A stretch of 35,185 nucleotides of DNA from Caballeronia grimmiae (GCF_000698555.1 NZ_JFHE01000049.1:1-35185); one strand, 5' to 3'; positions 18,394 to 26,457 are shown, counted from the stretch's first letter. The notes: generated by a model from the letters alone, not told the origin. Numbers and translations: made by a program.

Positions 18394-19917
18394 ATGACCG
18401 TCATCAAGCAAGAAGACCTGATCCAGAGCATCGCCGATTCTCTGCAGTACATCAGCTATTACCATCCGCTCGACTACATTCAGGCGCTCGGCCGTGCCTA
18501 TGAACTCGAGGAAAGCGCCGCTGCAAAGGACGCCATCGCGCAGATCCTGACCAACAGCCGCATGTGCGCCGAAGGCAAGCGGCCGATCTGCCAGGACACC
18601 GGCATCGTGACGGTGTTCGTGAAGGTCGGCATGGACGTGCGATGGGACGGCGCGACGATGTCCGTCACCGACATGATCAACGAAGGCGTGCGCCGTGGTT
18701 ACATGAACCCGGACAACGTGTTGCGCGCATCGATCGTGAGCCCGCCCGAAGGCGCGCGCAAGAACACGAAGGACAACACGCCGGCTGTCATCCACTACGA
18801 GATCGTGCCGGGCGACAAGGTCGACGTGCAGGTCGCGGCCAAGGGTGGCGGCTCCGAGAACAAGTCGAAGTTCGCGATGCTGAACCCGTCCGATTCGATC
18901 GTCGACTGGGTGCTCAAGACCGTCCCGACGATGGGCGCGGGCTGGTGCCCGCCGGGGATGCTCGGCATCGGCATCGGCGGCACCGCCGAAAAGGCGATGG
19001 TCATGGCGAAGGAATCGCTGATGGACCCGATCGACATTCAGGACATCATCGCCCGCGGTCCGCAGGACTGGATCGAGGAACTGCGCGTGGAGCTGCACGA
19101 GAAAGTGAACGCGCTCGGCATCGGCGCGCAAGGCCTCGGCGGTCTGTCGACGGTGCTCGACGTCAAGATCATGGCCGCGCCGACGCATGCGGCGAGCAAG
19201 CCCATCGCGATCATCCCGAACTGCGCCGCAACGCGTCACGCGCACTTCACGCTCGACGGCTCCGGCGCCGCGAAACTCGAAGCGCCGCCGCTCGACGCCT
19301 GGCCGAACGTCACGTGGGCGCCGAACACGGAAACGAGCCAGCGCGTCGATCTGAACACGCTGACGCCGGAACAAGTCGCAGCGTGGAAGCCGGGCCAGAC
19401 GCTGCTGCTCTCGGGCAAGATGCTGACGGGCCGCGACGCCGCGCACAAGCGCATCGCGGACATGCTGGCGAAGGGCGAAAAGCTGCCGGTCGATTTCACG
19501 AACCGCGTGATCTATTACGTCGGCCCGGTCGATCCGGTGCGCGACGAAGCCGTCGGACCGGCTGGCCCGACCACGGCCACGCGCATGGACAAGTTCACCG
19601 AGACGATGCTCGCGCAGACCGGCCTCATCTCGATGATCGGCAAGGCCGAGCGCGGTCCGGTCGCGATCGAGGCGATCAAGAAGCACAAGGCGGCGTATCT
19701 GATGGCGGTCGGCGGCGCGGCGTATCTCGTGTCGAAGGCGATCCGCGAAGCAAAGGTGCTCGCCTTCGAAGACCTCGGCATGGAAGCCATCTATGAGTTC
19801 GACGTGAAGGACATGCCGGTCACGGTGGCCGTCGATTCGAACGGCACGTCCGTTCACAAGACCGGCCCTGCGGAATGGCAGGCAAAGATCGGCAAGATTC
19901 CGGTCGCGACGGTCTGA
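18394..19917 (+). CDS. fumA: Fumarate hydratase class I (4Fe-4S)
   Basis: This 507-residue cytosolic TCA-cycle enzyme interconverts fumarate and malate. It is the oxygen-labile iron-sulfur type: the cluster cysteines are C66 (KRPICQDTG), C185 (GWCPPG) and C277 (PNCAATRH), with spacings matching E. coli FumA. The C-terminal beta domain (about 310-507) carries VGPVDPVRDEAVGPAGPTTATRMD. The leader before ATG 18394 has no strong Shine-Dalgarno sequence, and it contains GTCCCCA at 18376-18382, complementary to a stretch of the RNA region after hemP. A strong terminator follows. Placement beside iron-storage genes fits an iron-dependent enzyme. Confidence 0.96.
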   Translation: MTVIKQEDLIQSIADSLQYISYYHPLDYIQALGRAYELEESAAAKDAIAQILTNSRMCAEGKRPICQDTGIVTVFVKVGMDVRWDGATMSVTDMINEGVRRGYMNPDNVLRASIVSPPEGARKNTKDNTPAVIHYEIVPGDKVDVQVAAKGGGSENKSKFAMLNPSDSIVDWVLKTVPTMGAGWCPPGMLGIGIGGTAEKAMVMAKESLMDPIDIQDIIARGPQDWIEELRVELHEKVNALGIGAQGLGGLSTVLDVKIMAAPTHAASKPIAIIPNCAATRHAHFTLDGSGAAKLEAPPLDAWPNVTWAPNTETSQRVDLNTLTPEQVAAWKPGQTLLLSGKMLTGRDAAHKRIADMLAKGEKLPVDFTNRVIYYVGPVDPVRDEAVGPAGPTTATRMDKFTETMLAQTGLISMIGKAERGPVAIEAIKKHKAAYLMAVGGAAYLVSKAIREAKVLAFEDLGMEAIYEFDVKDMPVTVAVDSNGTSVHKTGPAEWQAKIGKIPVATV

Positions 19918-19948
19918 GCGCGCGTCGCAGACTGCGCGTGGTTACAAC

Positions 19949-19974
19949 AGCCGGGCATGGCGCCCGGCTTTTTT
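19949..19974 (+). terminator. Intrinsic terminator after fumA
   Basis: The perfect eight-base arms AGCCGGGC and GCCCGGCT, with a five-base loop, are followed by six T residues, 31 bases after the stop codon. Confidence 0.93.
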
Positions 19975-19999
19975 CTTTGAACCCCGTCGCCGTCGCTAA

Positions 20000-20014
20000 A
20001 GAGATTCATTCTCA
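20000..20014 (+). promoter_or_regulatory. Putative Fur box upstream of bfr
   Basis: The reverse complement TGAGAATGAATCTCT matches the 7-1-7 Fur pattern TGATAATnATTATCA at about 10 of 14 positions. It lies 97 bases before bfr. The promoter itself is unclear. Confidence 0.5.
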
Positions 20015-20110
20015 GTTTCATCTGAAAGAAAAAATATCTCCCTACCTTGGCAGAATCACGCTCAAGGATTATCTTTCTTCAATGCCCCGCGCTCCAGACA
20101 AGGAACAATC

Positions 20111-20587
20111 ATGCAAGGCGACGCAAAAGTCATCGAATACCTGAACGCGCAACTCAAGAACGAGCTGACCGCGATCAATCAATACTTCCTGCACGCGCGG
20201 ATGTATAAGCATTGGGGCCTGGAGAAGCTGAACAAGCACGAGTACGACGAGTCCATCGGCGAAATGAAGCACGCCGACTGGCTGATTCAGCGTGTCTTCA
20301 TGCTCGACGGCCTGCCGAATCTGCAAGACCTGCATAAGCTCCTGATCGGCGAGGAGACGAAGGAAATCCTCGAATGCGACCTGAAGCTCGAGCAGATTTC
20401 GCAGTCGACCTGCAAGGAAGCCATGGCTTACTGCGAGTCCGTGCGCGATTTCGTTTCGCGCGATATCTTCGACAAAATCCTGAACGACACCGAAGAGCAC
20501 ATCGACTGGCTGGAGACGCAACTGGATCTGATCGACAAGGTCGGCATCCAGAATTACCAGCAGACCATGATGGGCGACCACGAGTAA
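20111..20587 (+). CDS. bfr: Bacterioferritin
   Basis: This 158-residue haem-containing ferritin assembles into a 24-subunit iron-storage shell in the cytoplasm. It aligns without gaps to E. coli Bfr over its whole length. The haem-axial Met52 is present (EMKHAD), as are the ferroxidase ligands E18, E51, H54, E94 and H130. The usual bridging E127 is Thr here (DTEEH at 126-130). AGGAAC lies shortly before the ATG. The stop is only 12 bases from murI, so the two are likely co-transcribed. The partner ferredoxin gene bfd lies one gene further. A Fur-box-like site precedes it. Confidence 0.96.
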   Translation: MQGDAKVIEYLNAQLKNELTAINQYFLHARMYKHWGLEKLNKHEYDESIGEMKHADWLIQRVFMLDGLPNLQDLHKLLIGEETKEILECDLKLEQISQSTCKEAMAYCESVRDFVSRDIFDKILNDTEEHIDWLETQLDLIDKVGIQNYQQTMMGDHE

Positions 20588-20599
20588 TCCGCAATCGCA

Positions 20600-21490
20600 A
20601 TGTCCGTTGTCGCTGTGCCATCTGCTGTATCCGCCCTGTCCGCCGATACACCGAACGCGCGCGCCGTGCCTTACACGAGCGCGCCGGTCGGCATTTTCGA
20701 TTCCGGCCTGGGCGGGCTTTCCGTCCTGCGCGCCGTGCGTGCGCTGTTGCCGCACGAGCGGCTGATTTACGTCGCCGATTCGCTGCACGCGCCCTACGGC
20801 GAGCGCGACGACGCGTTCATCACCGCCCGCACGATGGCCATCGGCGAATGGCTCGTCGCGCAAGGGGCCAAGGCGCTCGTCGTTGCCTGCAACACGGCGA
20901 CGGCGCAGTCCATCGCCTTCGTGCGCGAGCGGCTCGCGATTCCGCTCGTCGGCGTGGAACCGGGCGTGAAGCCCGCGGCGGCGGCGTCGAAGTCGCGCGT
21001 CGTCGGGGTGCTGGCGACGCAGGTGACGCTGAAGAGCACGCGCTTCCAGTCGCTCCTCGACCGTTATGCCGGCGATTGCCGCTTTATCTGCCAGCCGGGG
21101 CACGGGCTGGTGCAGGCGGTGGAACGCTGCGATACCTCGTCGCCGGAACTCATGGCGCTGCTCGAAAGTTATCTCAAGCCGATGCTCGACGCCGGCGCCG
21201 ATACGCTCGTGCTCGGCTGCACGCACTACCCGTTTCTCGACCGCGCCATTCGCGACATCGCGGGCGAGCGGCTGCAAATCGTCGATACGAGCGTGGCCGT
21301 CGCGCGCCAGCTCGAACGTCTGCTGGACGCGAACGCGCTCAGAAACACCGACGCATCGCTCGAACGCCTGCCGCGTTTTTGCTCCACGGCGGACGGCGAA
21401 TCCCAGCGGCAACTCGCCGCATCGCTCCTGCAACTCGATGCCAGCGTCGAGCACGTGGACATTCCTTCCCGCGCGGCCCAAGCCGTCTGA
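20600..21490 (+). CDS. murI: Glutamate racemase
   Basis: This 296-residue cytosolic enzyme converts L- to D-glutamate for peptidoglycan synthesis. The two catalytic cysteines are visible: C97 in VVACNTATA and C207 in GCTHYPF; the substrate loop IFDSGLGGLSVL is at residues 32-43 and ADSLHAPYGER follows. About 28 N-terminal residues precede the fold, slightly more than in compact MurI proteins. The start is 12 bases after the bfr stop, so expression may follow iron storage. A terminator hairpin follows the stop by ten bases. Confidence 0.96.
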   Translation: MSVVAVPSAVSALSADTPNARAVPYTSAPVGIFDSGLGGLSVLRAVRALLPHERLIYVADSLHAPYGERDDAFITARTMAIGEWLVAQGAKALVVACNTATAQSIAFVRERLAIPLVGVEPGVKPAAAASKSRVVGVLATQVTLKSTRFQSLLDRYAGDCRFICQPGHGLVQAVERCDTSSPELMALLESYLKPMLDAGADTLVLGCTHYPFLDRAIRDIAGERLQIVDTSVAVARQLERLLDANALRNTDASLERLPRFCSTADGESQRQLAASLLQLDASVEHVDIPSRAAQAV

Positions 21491-21500
21491 GCAGTTCCTT

Positions 21501-21530
21501 GCGGCTCGCGCATGTTCGTGAGCCGCTTTT
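21501..21530 (+). terminator. Intrinsic terminator after murI
   Basis: A ten-pair stem (GCGGCTCGCG with CGTGAGCCGC, one G-U pair) has a six-base loop and is followed by four T residues, directly after murI. It separates bfr-murI from bfd. Confidence 0.85.
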
Positions 21531-21602
21531 CCCCGCTTGACGATACCCCGCAGCAACATCCCCGCTCTTCTGCGACGTGTTACAAAAAACGCCGACCCTC
21601 GC

Positions 21603-21639
21603 TTGCAAAGCTTCGCATACTGAATGATAATAATTCGCA
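21603..21639 (+). promoter_or_regulatory. bfd promoter with overlapping Fur box
   Basis: A sigma-70 promoter is visible: TTGCAA (21603-21608), 17-base spacer, GATAAT (21626-21631). The -10 lies inside TGATAATAATTCGCA (21625-21639), which matches TGATAATnATTATCA at 12 of 14 positions. Repression by Fur-Fe at high iron is therefore expected. Confidence 0.8.
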
Positions 21640-21664
21640 TTAACGAAAGCTATCGTGAACGATC

Positions 21665-21907
21665 ATGATCGTGTGTGTCTGCAAATCAGTGTCTGACCGG
21701 AAGATCCGCGCCGCCATCGCCGAGGGAATCGACTCCTTCGATGAACTTCAGTTCGAGCTCGGCGTCGCGATGTGTTGCGGCAAATGCGAAGAAAGCGTTC
21801 GCGATGTGATGGCGCAAAGCGGCGCATGTGCGTCGCACTGCGGTGTCATCGAACGAGAGCGTCCGCAGGCCGTGCCGCTGACGTTCTACGAACGCAAGGC
21901 CGCCTAA
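21665..21907 (+). CDS. bfd: Bacterioferritin-associated ferredoxin (2Fe-2S)
   Basis: This 80-residue protein carries the Bfd cysteine set C4-x-C6 and C38-x2-C41 (IVCVCKSVSD and CCGKC), which binds a 2Fe-2S cluster. Bfd docks on bacterioferritin and passes electrons to its haem to release stored iron when iron is scarce. The C-terminal 20 residues (ERPQAVPLTFYERKAA) are an extension found in many betaproteobacteria. A Fur-controlled promoter directly upstream fits this role. The gene stands two genes after bfr and before the tonB group. Confidence 0.95.
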   Translation: MIVCVCKSVSDRKIRAAIAEGIDSFDELQFELGVAMCCGKCEESVRDVMAQSGACASHCGVIERERPQAVPLTFYERKAA

Positions 21908-22041
21908 GTTCGCTGTACTGCCGGGCGACGGAAGGCCGACCGCGCCGTTCCGTCGCATGATCGTTTTCCTGCAAGCCAGGTACCTTGGTTCATTCCACGG
22001 GTCGTCAGCCAGCCATGCAATGCTTGCCCGAGGAGGGAAAG

Positions 22042-22104
22042 ATGGAATTGCTGATTGGTTTCGTGGCCACGTTGTTCATATCCCTGGTTATTTTTCGCAC
22101 ATGA
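22042..22104 (+). CDS. Possible 20-residue membrane micropeptide upstream of tonB
   Basis: AGGAGGG five bases before ATG 22042 is one of the strongest ribosome sites in the window. The frame encodes MELLIGFVATLFISLVIFRT, a single hydrophobic span with a basic end, then TGA. It ends 86 bases before the tonB start. This is either a genuine membrane micropeptide (the size and shape resemble KdpF-like subunits) or a translated leader affecting tonB expression. It is not recognised as a known family; the evidence is the ribosome site and hydrophobicity only. Confidence 0.45.
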   Translation: MELLIGFVATLFISLVIFRT

Positions 22105-22189
22105 TGTCGTTCGGCTCTCTTCGCGCGTCCCGCGCCGTATCCTTTCCGGATGGCAGCGCAATCCGCAGTCAGGCCAGCAGCACATAACA

Positions 22190-22921
22190 ATGCAGTCCCC
22201 GACCATTTCTCCTGCCGCTTTCCAGCGGCCGCCTGCTTCGAACGTCAATCCGCGCGTGCTGGCGGCGTGCGCCGCCGTGCTGGCGATCCATGCCGCCCTG
22301 CTGGGCGTCGCGCTCACGATGCGTCACGAGCCGCCGCCTCGACCGGTCGAAGCGAAGGCGATCACCGCGCAGTTGATCAGCGAGACGCCCAAGCCCGCGC
22401 CGCAGCCCGTCGCCGTCGAATCGCCGCGGACGCCGCAGCCGCCGAAGCCGGTTCCGACGCCGCAACCCAAACCGAAGGTCAAGCCCAAGGTCGAGCCGAA
22501 GCCCACGCCGATGCCGGTGACGGAAGCGCCGTCGCAGGTCGCCGCGCCCGCGCCCGATCCCACGCCGCCCGCTCCGCCGCAGCCCGCGCCGCCTCCGCCG
22601 GCGGCGCCCGCCATCGGCAAGCCGACGATGGATCTCGCCGCGCCGAAGAACGTCGCGCATCTGTCGTGCAACATCGCGCAGCCCGACTATCCGGCGATGT
22701 CGCGCCGTCGCGGCGAAACAGGCACGGCAATGGTCAAGCTGACGGTCGGGCTTTCCGGCAAGATCGAAGACGTGAAACTGCAGAAGAGCAGCGGCTCCTC
22801 GCGCCTGGACGACGCCGCGCTCGACGCGGTCCGCTCGAGCGCCTGCACGCCCTATAAGGAAAACGGCGAGGCGATCCGCGCGACGGCGACGGTGCCCTTC
22901 GTTTTCAGCTTGAACGACTGA
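22190..22921 (+). CDS. tonB: TonB energy-transducing protein
   Basis: This 243-residue inner-membrane-anchored protein spans the periplasm and powers TonB-dependent outer-membrane receptors for siderophores and haem. It has one N-terminal helix (about 22-44) with the functional His (H34, AIHAALLG), and a long Pro/Lys-rich periplasmic stretch (about 48-150, with PKPVPTPQPKPKVKPKVEPK). The C-terminal TonB domain is at about 160-243 (DYPAMSRRRGETGTAMVKL, then RLDDAALDAVRSS). ATG 22190 is chosen because coding in frame begins there; the frame is open further upstream but is non-protein-like. exbB and exbD follow, completing the complex. No Fur box was found immediately upstream. Confidence 0.95.
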   Translation: MQSPTISPAAFQRPPASNVNPRVLAACAAVLAIHAALLGVALTMRHEPPPRPVEAKAITAQLISETPKPAPQPVAVESPRTPQPPKPVPTPQPKPKVKPKVEPKPTPMPVTEAPSQVAAPAPDPTPPAPPQPAPPPPAAPAIGKPTMDLAAPKNVAHLSCNIAQPDYPAMSRRRGETGTAMVKLTVGLSGKIEDVKLQKSSGSSRLDDAALDAVRSSACTPYKENGEAIRATATVPFVFSLND

Positions 22922-22947
22922 ACGTTTTTTAGATACAGGGAACAGAA

Positions 22948-23694
22948 ATGCAAAACTACGGAATTGCGCACGTATGGGCGCAAGGCGATTTCGTGACGCG
23001 CGGCATTGCGCTCGCGCTCGTCATCATGTCGGTGCTTTCGTGGACGGTGATCGTCGTGAAGGCGTGGAACGTCGTGCGCCTGAAGCGTCTGACGAAGAAC
23101 GCTGAACAGGCTTTCTGGCACTCCGACGATTTCAACGACGGCATCAAGAAGCTCGGCAGCCAGTCGTCGAGCCCGGCCGACAACCCGTTCCTTGCGCTTG
23201 CGCTCGCCGGCCAGGAAGCGGCCGAGCATCACCATCAGACGCAGCCGCATCTGCACGACCGCATGGACGTGTCGGACTGGATCACGCGCTGCCTCAAGGA
23301 CGTGATGGACGAAGGCGTCGGCCGCATGCAGTCGGGCCTGGCCATTCTGGCGTCCATCGGCAGCACGTCGCCGTTCGTGGGCCTGTTCGGCACCGTGTGG
23401 GGGATTTATCACGCGCTGCTGACCATCGGCGCGACGGGCCAGACCTCGATCGATCAGGTCGCGGGGCCGGTCGGCGAGTCGCTCATCATGACTGCGTTCG
23501 GCCTGTTCGTCGCGATTCCTGCCGTGCTCGGCTACAACGCGCTGACGCGTGCGAACAAAGGCATCGTGACCAAGCTCAACCGCTTCGCGCACGGCCTGCA
23601 TGCATTCTTCGTCACGGGGGCGAAGCTCTCGTCGCGAAAGCCCGCCGCGAACGGTCAGGCCGATAGCCTGCGTCTCGCGACGCGCGCCAGCTAA
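22948..23694 (+). CDS. exbB: ExbB proton-channel subunit (MotA/TolQ/ExbB family)
   Basis: This 248-residue inner-membrane protein has three membrane spans (about 15-40, 130-155 and 172-197) and the family signature GVGRMQSGLAILASIGSTSPFVGLFGTVWGIYHAL. It forms a pentamer around ExbD and uses the proton gradient to energise TonB. AGGGAA lies upstream of the ATG. It follows tonB by 26 bases and precedes exbD by 12, so the three genes are one operon. Confidence 0.96.
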   Translation: MQNYGIAHVWAQGDFVTRGIALALVIMSVLSWTVIVVKAWNVVRLKRLTKNAEQAFWHSDDFNDGIKKLGSQSSSPADNPFLALALAGQEAAEHHHQTQPHLHDRMDVSDWITRCLKDVMDEGVGRMQSGLAILASIGSTSPFVGLFGTVWGIYHALLTIGATGQTSIDQVAGPVGESLIMTAFGLFVAIPAVLGYNALTRANKGIVTKLNRFAHGLHAFFVTGAKLSSRKPAANGQADSLRLATRAS

Positions 23695-23706
23695 GCGGAG
23701 GTTCTC

Positions 23707-24129
23707 ATGGCCATGAGCCCATTCGCCAGCGAAGAAGACGACGGCATGATGAGCGAAATCAACATGACGCCGCTCGTCGACGTCATGCTGGTGCTGCTGA
23801 TCATCTTTCTGGTGACGATTCCCGCGATGCATCACGCGGTCAAGATCGATCTGCCGCACGCGAGCAGCCAGCCGCAGGACGAGAAGCCTTCGCACGTGAA
23901 CGTCGCGATCCAGGCAGACGGCACGATTCTCTGGGACGATCAGAAAATCGACGACGCGACGCTGAACGCGCGTATCGCGCAGGCGGCGCAGCAGACGCCG
24001 CAGCCGGAAATCCACTTGCGCGCGGATCGCAAGGTGGCGTACGAACGTGTTGCTGATCTGATGTCGGCGGCGCAGGCAGGCGGCCTGACCAAGATCGGTT
24101 TCGTCACGGAGCCGAAAGGCGGGAAATAA
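23707..24129 (+). CDS. exbD: ExbD proton-channel subunit
   Basis: This 140-residue protein has one membrane span (about 22-42) holding the essential protonatable Asp at residue 25 (TPLVDVMLVLLIIF), and a periplasmic ExbD/TolR domain to the C-terminus (INMTPLVDV start, LRADRKVAYERVADLMSAAQ near 105-124). It works with ExbB and TonB. GGAGG precedes the ATG, and a strong terminator follows within 25 bases, ending the tonB-exbB-exbD operon. Confidence 0.96.
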   Translation: MAMSPFASEEDDGMMSEINMTPLVDVMLVLLIIFLVTIPAMHHAVKIDLPHASSQPQDEKPSHVNVAIQADGTILWDDQKIDDATLNARIAQAAQQTPQPEIHLRADRKVAYERVADLMSAAQAGGLTKIGFVTEPKGGK

Positions 24130-24150
24130 GTTGTACCGCGAGCAGAAAGT

Positions 24151-24184
24151 AAAAGGCCTTCATCGTCAGACGAAGGCCTTTTTT
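24151..24184 (+). terminator. Intrinsic terminator after exbD
   Basis: The arms AAAAGGCCTTC and GAAGGCCTTTT (11 bases, perfect) have a ten-base loop and are followed by T residues. The A-run at the other side could also end leftward transcripts such as the small exported peptide gene. Confidence 0.92.
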
Positions 24185-24215
24185 ATTGCGCGCTCGGCGC
24201 ATTCGGGCGAGGCGA

Positions 24216-24335
24216 TTACTTGGGGCTCGAATAACCTGAACCCGCTGAATCGCCGCATGCGGCAGCCGTGTTCGACACGGACAGCGCGATCAGCCCTATC
24301 AGGCTAACTATCAGAGTAGCCGTCAGTTTTCGCAT
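24216..24335 (-). CDS. Small exported peptide (39 aa)
   Basis: This peptide was found outside normal length limits. AAGGAG is placed well before ATG 24333-24335. The peptide starts MRKLTATLIVSLIGLIALSV and has a complete signal sequence; NTAAA is followed by Cys and a short Gly/Ser-rich tail (GDSAGSGYSSPK). AAAC departs from the canonical lipobox (Leu at -3), so a lipoprotein is possible but not clear; otherwise a tail of about 13 residues is secreted. It is convergent with exbD and shares its terminator zone. No homologue is recognised. Confidence 0.6.
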   Translation of the reverse strand: MRKLTATLIVSLIGLIALSVSNTAAACGDSAGSGYSSPK

Positions 24336-24465
24336 AAGAAGCTCCTTAGCGAAAGGCATCCCAATATAACGCCGTCATTTCCGCGGGACAAGATCTTGTC
24401 CGATTGAATCTGACCATCGCAAGCGCGCGCTTCAATGTCTCAGACGATGCAGCGCGCCCGGGCGA

Positions 24466-25428
24466 TCAAACCGTTTCCTGTTCGGGCCGCTCGATGACAG
24501 GACATTCTCCGGGAAAGCGTCTGCCGTCATCGATCGACTCGACGAGAAAATCCACGAACGCGCGAATCGCCGGCACCATGCCCTGCCGCGACAGAAAGAC
24601 CGCATACAGTTGCGGCGACGGAAACGTCCAGCCCGGCATCACCGGCGACAACTGGCCGGTGCGTAACGGCGCGCCGTACATCATCTCCGGCAAGGCCGCG
24701 ATGCCGACGCCGCGCATGACGGCTTCGCGAATCATCGACAGGTCCGCCGTGACGAGACGCGGCTCGTGCTCGTACTCGTGGCGCGTCCCGTCAGGCGCGA
24801 TCAGGCGATAGACGTGCCGGCCATCCGACGACGGCATGTCGAGCGTGTCGTATTGCGCGAGGTCCGCGACGGTCATCGGCGGCGCGTTCGGCTTCAGAAG
24901 CGACGGCGCGGCGACCAGCATCTGCTGCGTGCGCCATAGCGGCCGCGCGACGACATTCGAACTCGCAGGCGCTTCCGAGCGCACGCGCAAAGCGACATCG
25001 ATCGCGTCCTCGAACAGATCGACGACGCGGTTCGTCACGCGCAGCACCACGCGCACTTCGGGATAGCGATGCATGAAGTCGGGCATCACGGAGGCCAGAA
25101 ACGTCTGCGCGATGGTCACCGGCACGCTCACGCGCACCGTGCCGCGCGGCGAATCGCGCAGGCTTTGCACGACGTTCACCGCCGCCTGCGCCTCGGCGAG
25201 CATCGCCTGACAGTGCTGATAGAAGAGCTGACCCGCCTCGGTGAGCGCGAGCTTGCGCGTGGACCGCTGCAACAGCCGCACGCCGAGCGAGGCCTCCAGT
25301 TCCGACACGCGCCGCGACAGCCGCGACTTCGAAATGCCCAGCACGCGTTCGGCTGCGGAAAATCCGCCGTGCTCGACCACGTGCGAGAAGTACATCAGGT
25401 CGTTGAGGTCGTGCGAATCGGCTTTCAT
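24466..25428 (-). CDS. LysR family transcriptional regulator
   Basis: This 320-residue protein has an N-terminal winged helix-turn-helix (about residues 8-66: LNDLMYFSHVVEHGGFSAAE, then LGISKSRLSRRVSELEASLGV) and a C-terminal effector domain (about 95-300) of the LysR type. It is divergent from the pirin gene with a 162-base shared promoter region, the usual arrangement in which the regulator controls its neighbour. In Burkholderiaceae LysR-pirin pairs are common. The effector molecule is unknown. Confidence 0.93.
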   Translation of the reverse strand: MKADSHDLNDLMYFSHVVEHGGFSAAERVLGISKSRLSRRVSELEASLGVRLLQRSTRKLALTEAGQLFYQHCQAMLAEAQAAVNVVQSLRDSPRGTVRVSVPVTIAQTFLASVMPDFMHRYPEVRVVLRVTNRVVDLFEDAIDVALRVRSEAPASSNVVARPLWRTQQMLVAAPSLLKPNAPPMTVADLAQYDTLDMPSSDGRHVYRLIAPDGTRHEYEHEPRLVTADLSMIREAVMRGVGIAALPEMMYGAPLRTGQLSPVMPGWTFPSPQLYAVFLSRQGMVPAIRAFVDFLVESIDDGRRFPGECPVIERPEQETV

Positions 25429-25503
25429 TTTCGGTAGTCGCTTGGTGTCGTCGGCCCGGGCCGTTGTTTATCGCAGCAGGACAATGCTTTGCGCCGCGGC
25501 GTC

Positions 25504-25531
25504 TTTTACCGCCAAATACGGGCCATATAAT
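25504..25531 (+). promoter_or_regulatory. Probable pirin promoter
   Basis: A consensus -10 TATAAT (25526-25531) has a weak -35 TTTTAC (25504-25509) at 16 bases. It lies in the LysR/pirin divergent region, where LysR is expected to bind. A CGCCA/TGGCG repeat (25554-25572) sits in the leader. Confidence 0.55.
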
Positions 25532-25590
25532 AGCTCCATCGTTCCAAATTTAGCGCCATTCCCCTATTGGCGACGCGAGGCAAGGACACC

Positions 25591-26457
25591 ATGAGCCGCA
25601 CCATTTCGAGCATCATTCCCGCGACCCGCACCGTCGAAGGCGGCGGCTTCGTCGTGTATCGTCCGTTTCCGACGCGCCTTCTGATGGACTTCGACCCGTT
25701 CCTGCTGCTCGACGAAATGGGTCCGGTCGACTACGCGCCCGGCGAGGCGAAGGGCGCGCCCGATCATCCGCATCGCGGCTTCGAAACCGTCACCTACATG
25801 CTGGAAGGCGAATTCGGCCACAAGGATTCAGCCGGCCACTCCGGCACGCTGCGCGCGGGCGACGTGCAATGGATGACGGCCGGCGCGGGCGTCGTGCACA
25901 GCGAGATGCCGGGCGACGCGTTCACGCAGCGCGGCGGTCGCGTTCACGGCCTGCAACTGTGGGTCAACCTGCCCCAACGCGACAAGATGATCGCGCCGCA
26001 CTATCAGGAAATTCCGTCGGCGAACATTCCGGTCGCGACCAGCGAAGACGGCAAAGTGCGCGTGAAGGTCATTGCCGGTGAGGCGCTCGGCGTGAAGGCC
26101 GCGATCGAAACGCGCACGCCCATTCTGTATCAGCACTTCTCGCTGCAGCCGGGGGCGAAGGTCGAGCATCGCGTGCCGCGCGACTTCCGCGTGTTCGCGT
26201 ATGCGCTGTCCGGCACGGCGCTGTATGGTCCGCAAGCCCAGCCGGTGCGCGCGCAACAGATGGTCATCTTCCGCGACGACGCCGACACGATCACCCTCGC
26301 CGCCGGCGATGAGCCCGTCGAACTGCTGCTGCTGGGCGGCGTGCCGCTCAAGGAGCCGGTCGTGCGCTACGGTCCGTTCGTGATGAACACGGAAGACGAG
26401 ATTCGTCAGGCGGTGATCGACTATCAGTCAGGCCGGATGGGCGCCATCACGCACTGA
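25591..26457 (+). CDS. Pirin family protein
   Basis: This is a bicupin of 288 residues, cytosolic. The metal ligands of the N-terminal cupin are present: H59 and H61 (HPHRGFE), H103 and E105 (VVHSEMP). Pirins bind iron or another metal; some act as quercetin dioxygenases and others regulate metabolism, and sequence alone does not separate these. The C-terminal cupin spans about 150-280. The ATG at 25591 follows AAGGAC; a TTG eight codons earlier is less likely. It is divergent from the LysR gene and followed by osmC-like and DUF1857 genes, a recurring group linked to oxidative or quinone stress. Confidence 0.92.
   Translation: MSRTISSIIPATRTVEGGGFVVYRPFPTRLLMDFDPFLLLDEMGPVDYAPGEAKGAPDHPHRGFETVTYMLEGEFGHKDSAGHSGTLRAGDVQWMTAGAGVVHSEMPGDAFTQRGGRVHGLQLWVNLPQRDKMIAPHYQEIPSANIPVATSEDGKVRVKVIAGEALGVKAAIETRTPILYQHFSLQPGAKVEHRVPRDFRVFAYALSGTALYGPQAQPVRAQQMVIFRDDADTITLAAGDEPVELLLLGGVPLKEPVVRYGPFVMNTEDEIRQAVIDYQSGRMGAITH

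Noticed and set aside
17593..19857. A 754-codon leftward open frame opposite UPF0114 and fumA
   Set aside because: It is antisense to two well-recognised genes and rich in Arg, His and Asp; a GC-bias artefact.
20069..21640. A long leftward open frame opposite bfr and murI
   Set aside because: It covers two conserved genes in antisense and has no recognisable motif.
22430..22620. Repetitive CCG/GCC-rich DNA
   Set aside because: It encodes the Pro/Lys-rich periplasmic linker of TonB; not a DNA repeat element.
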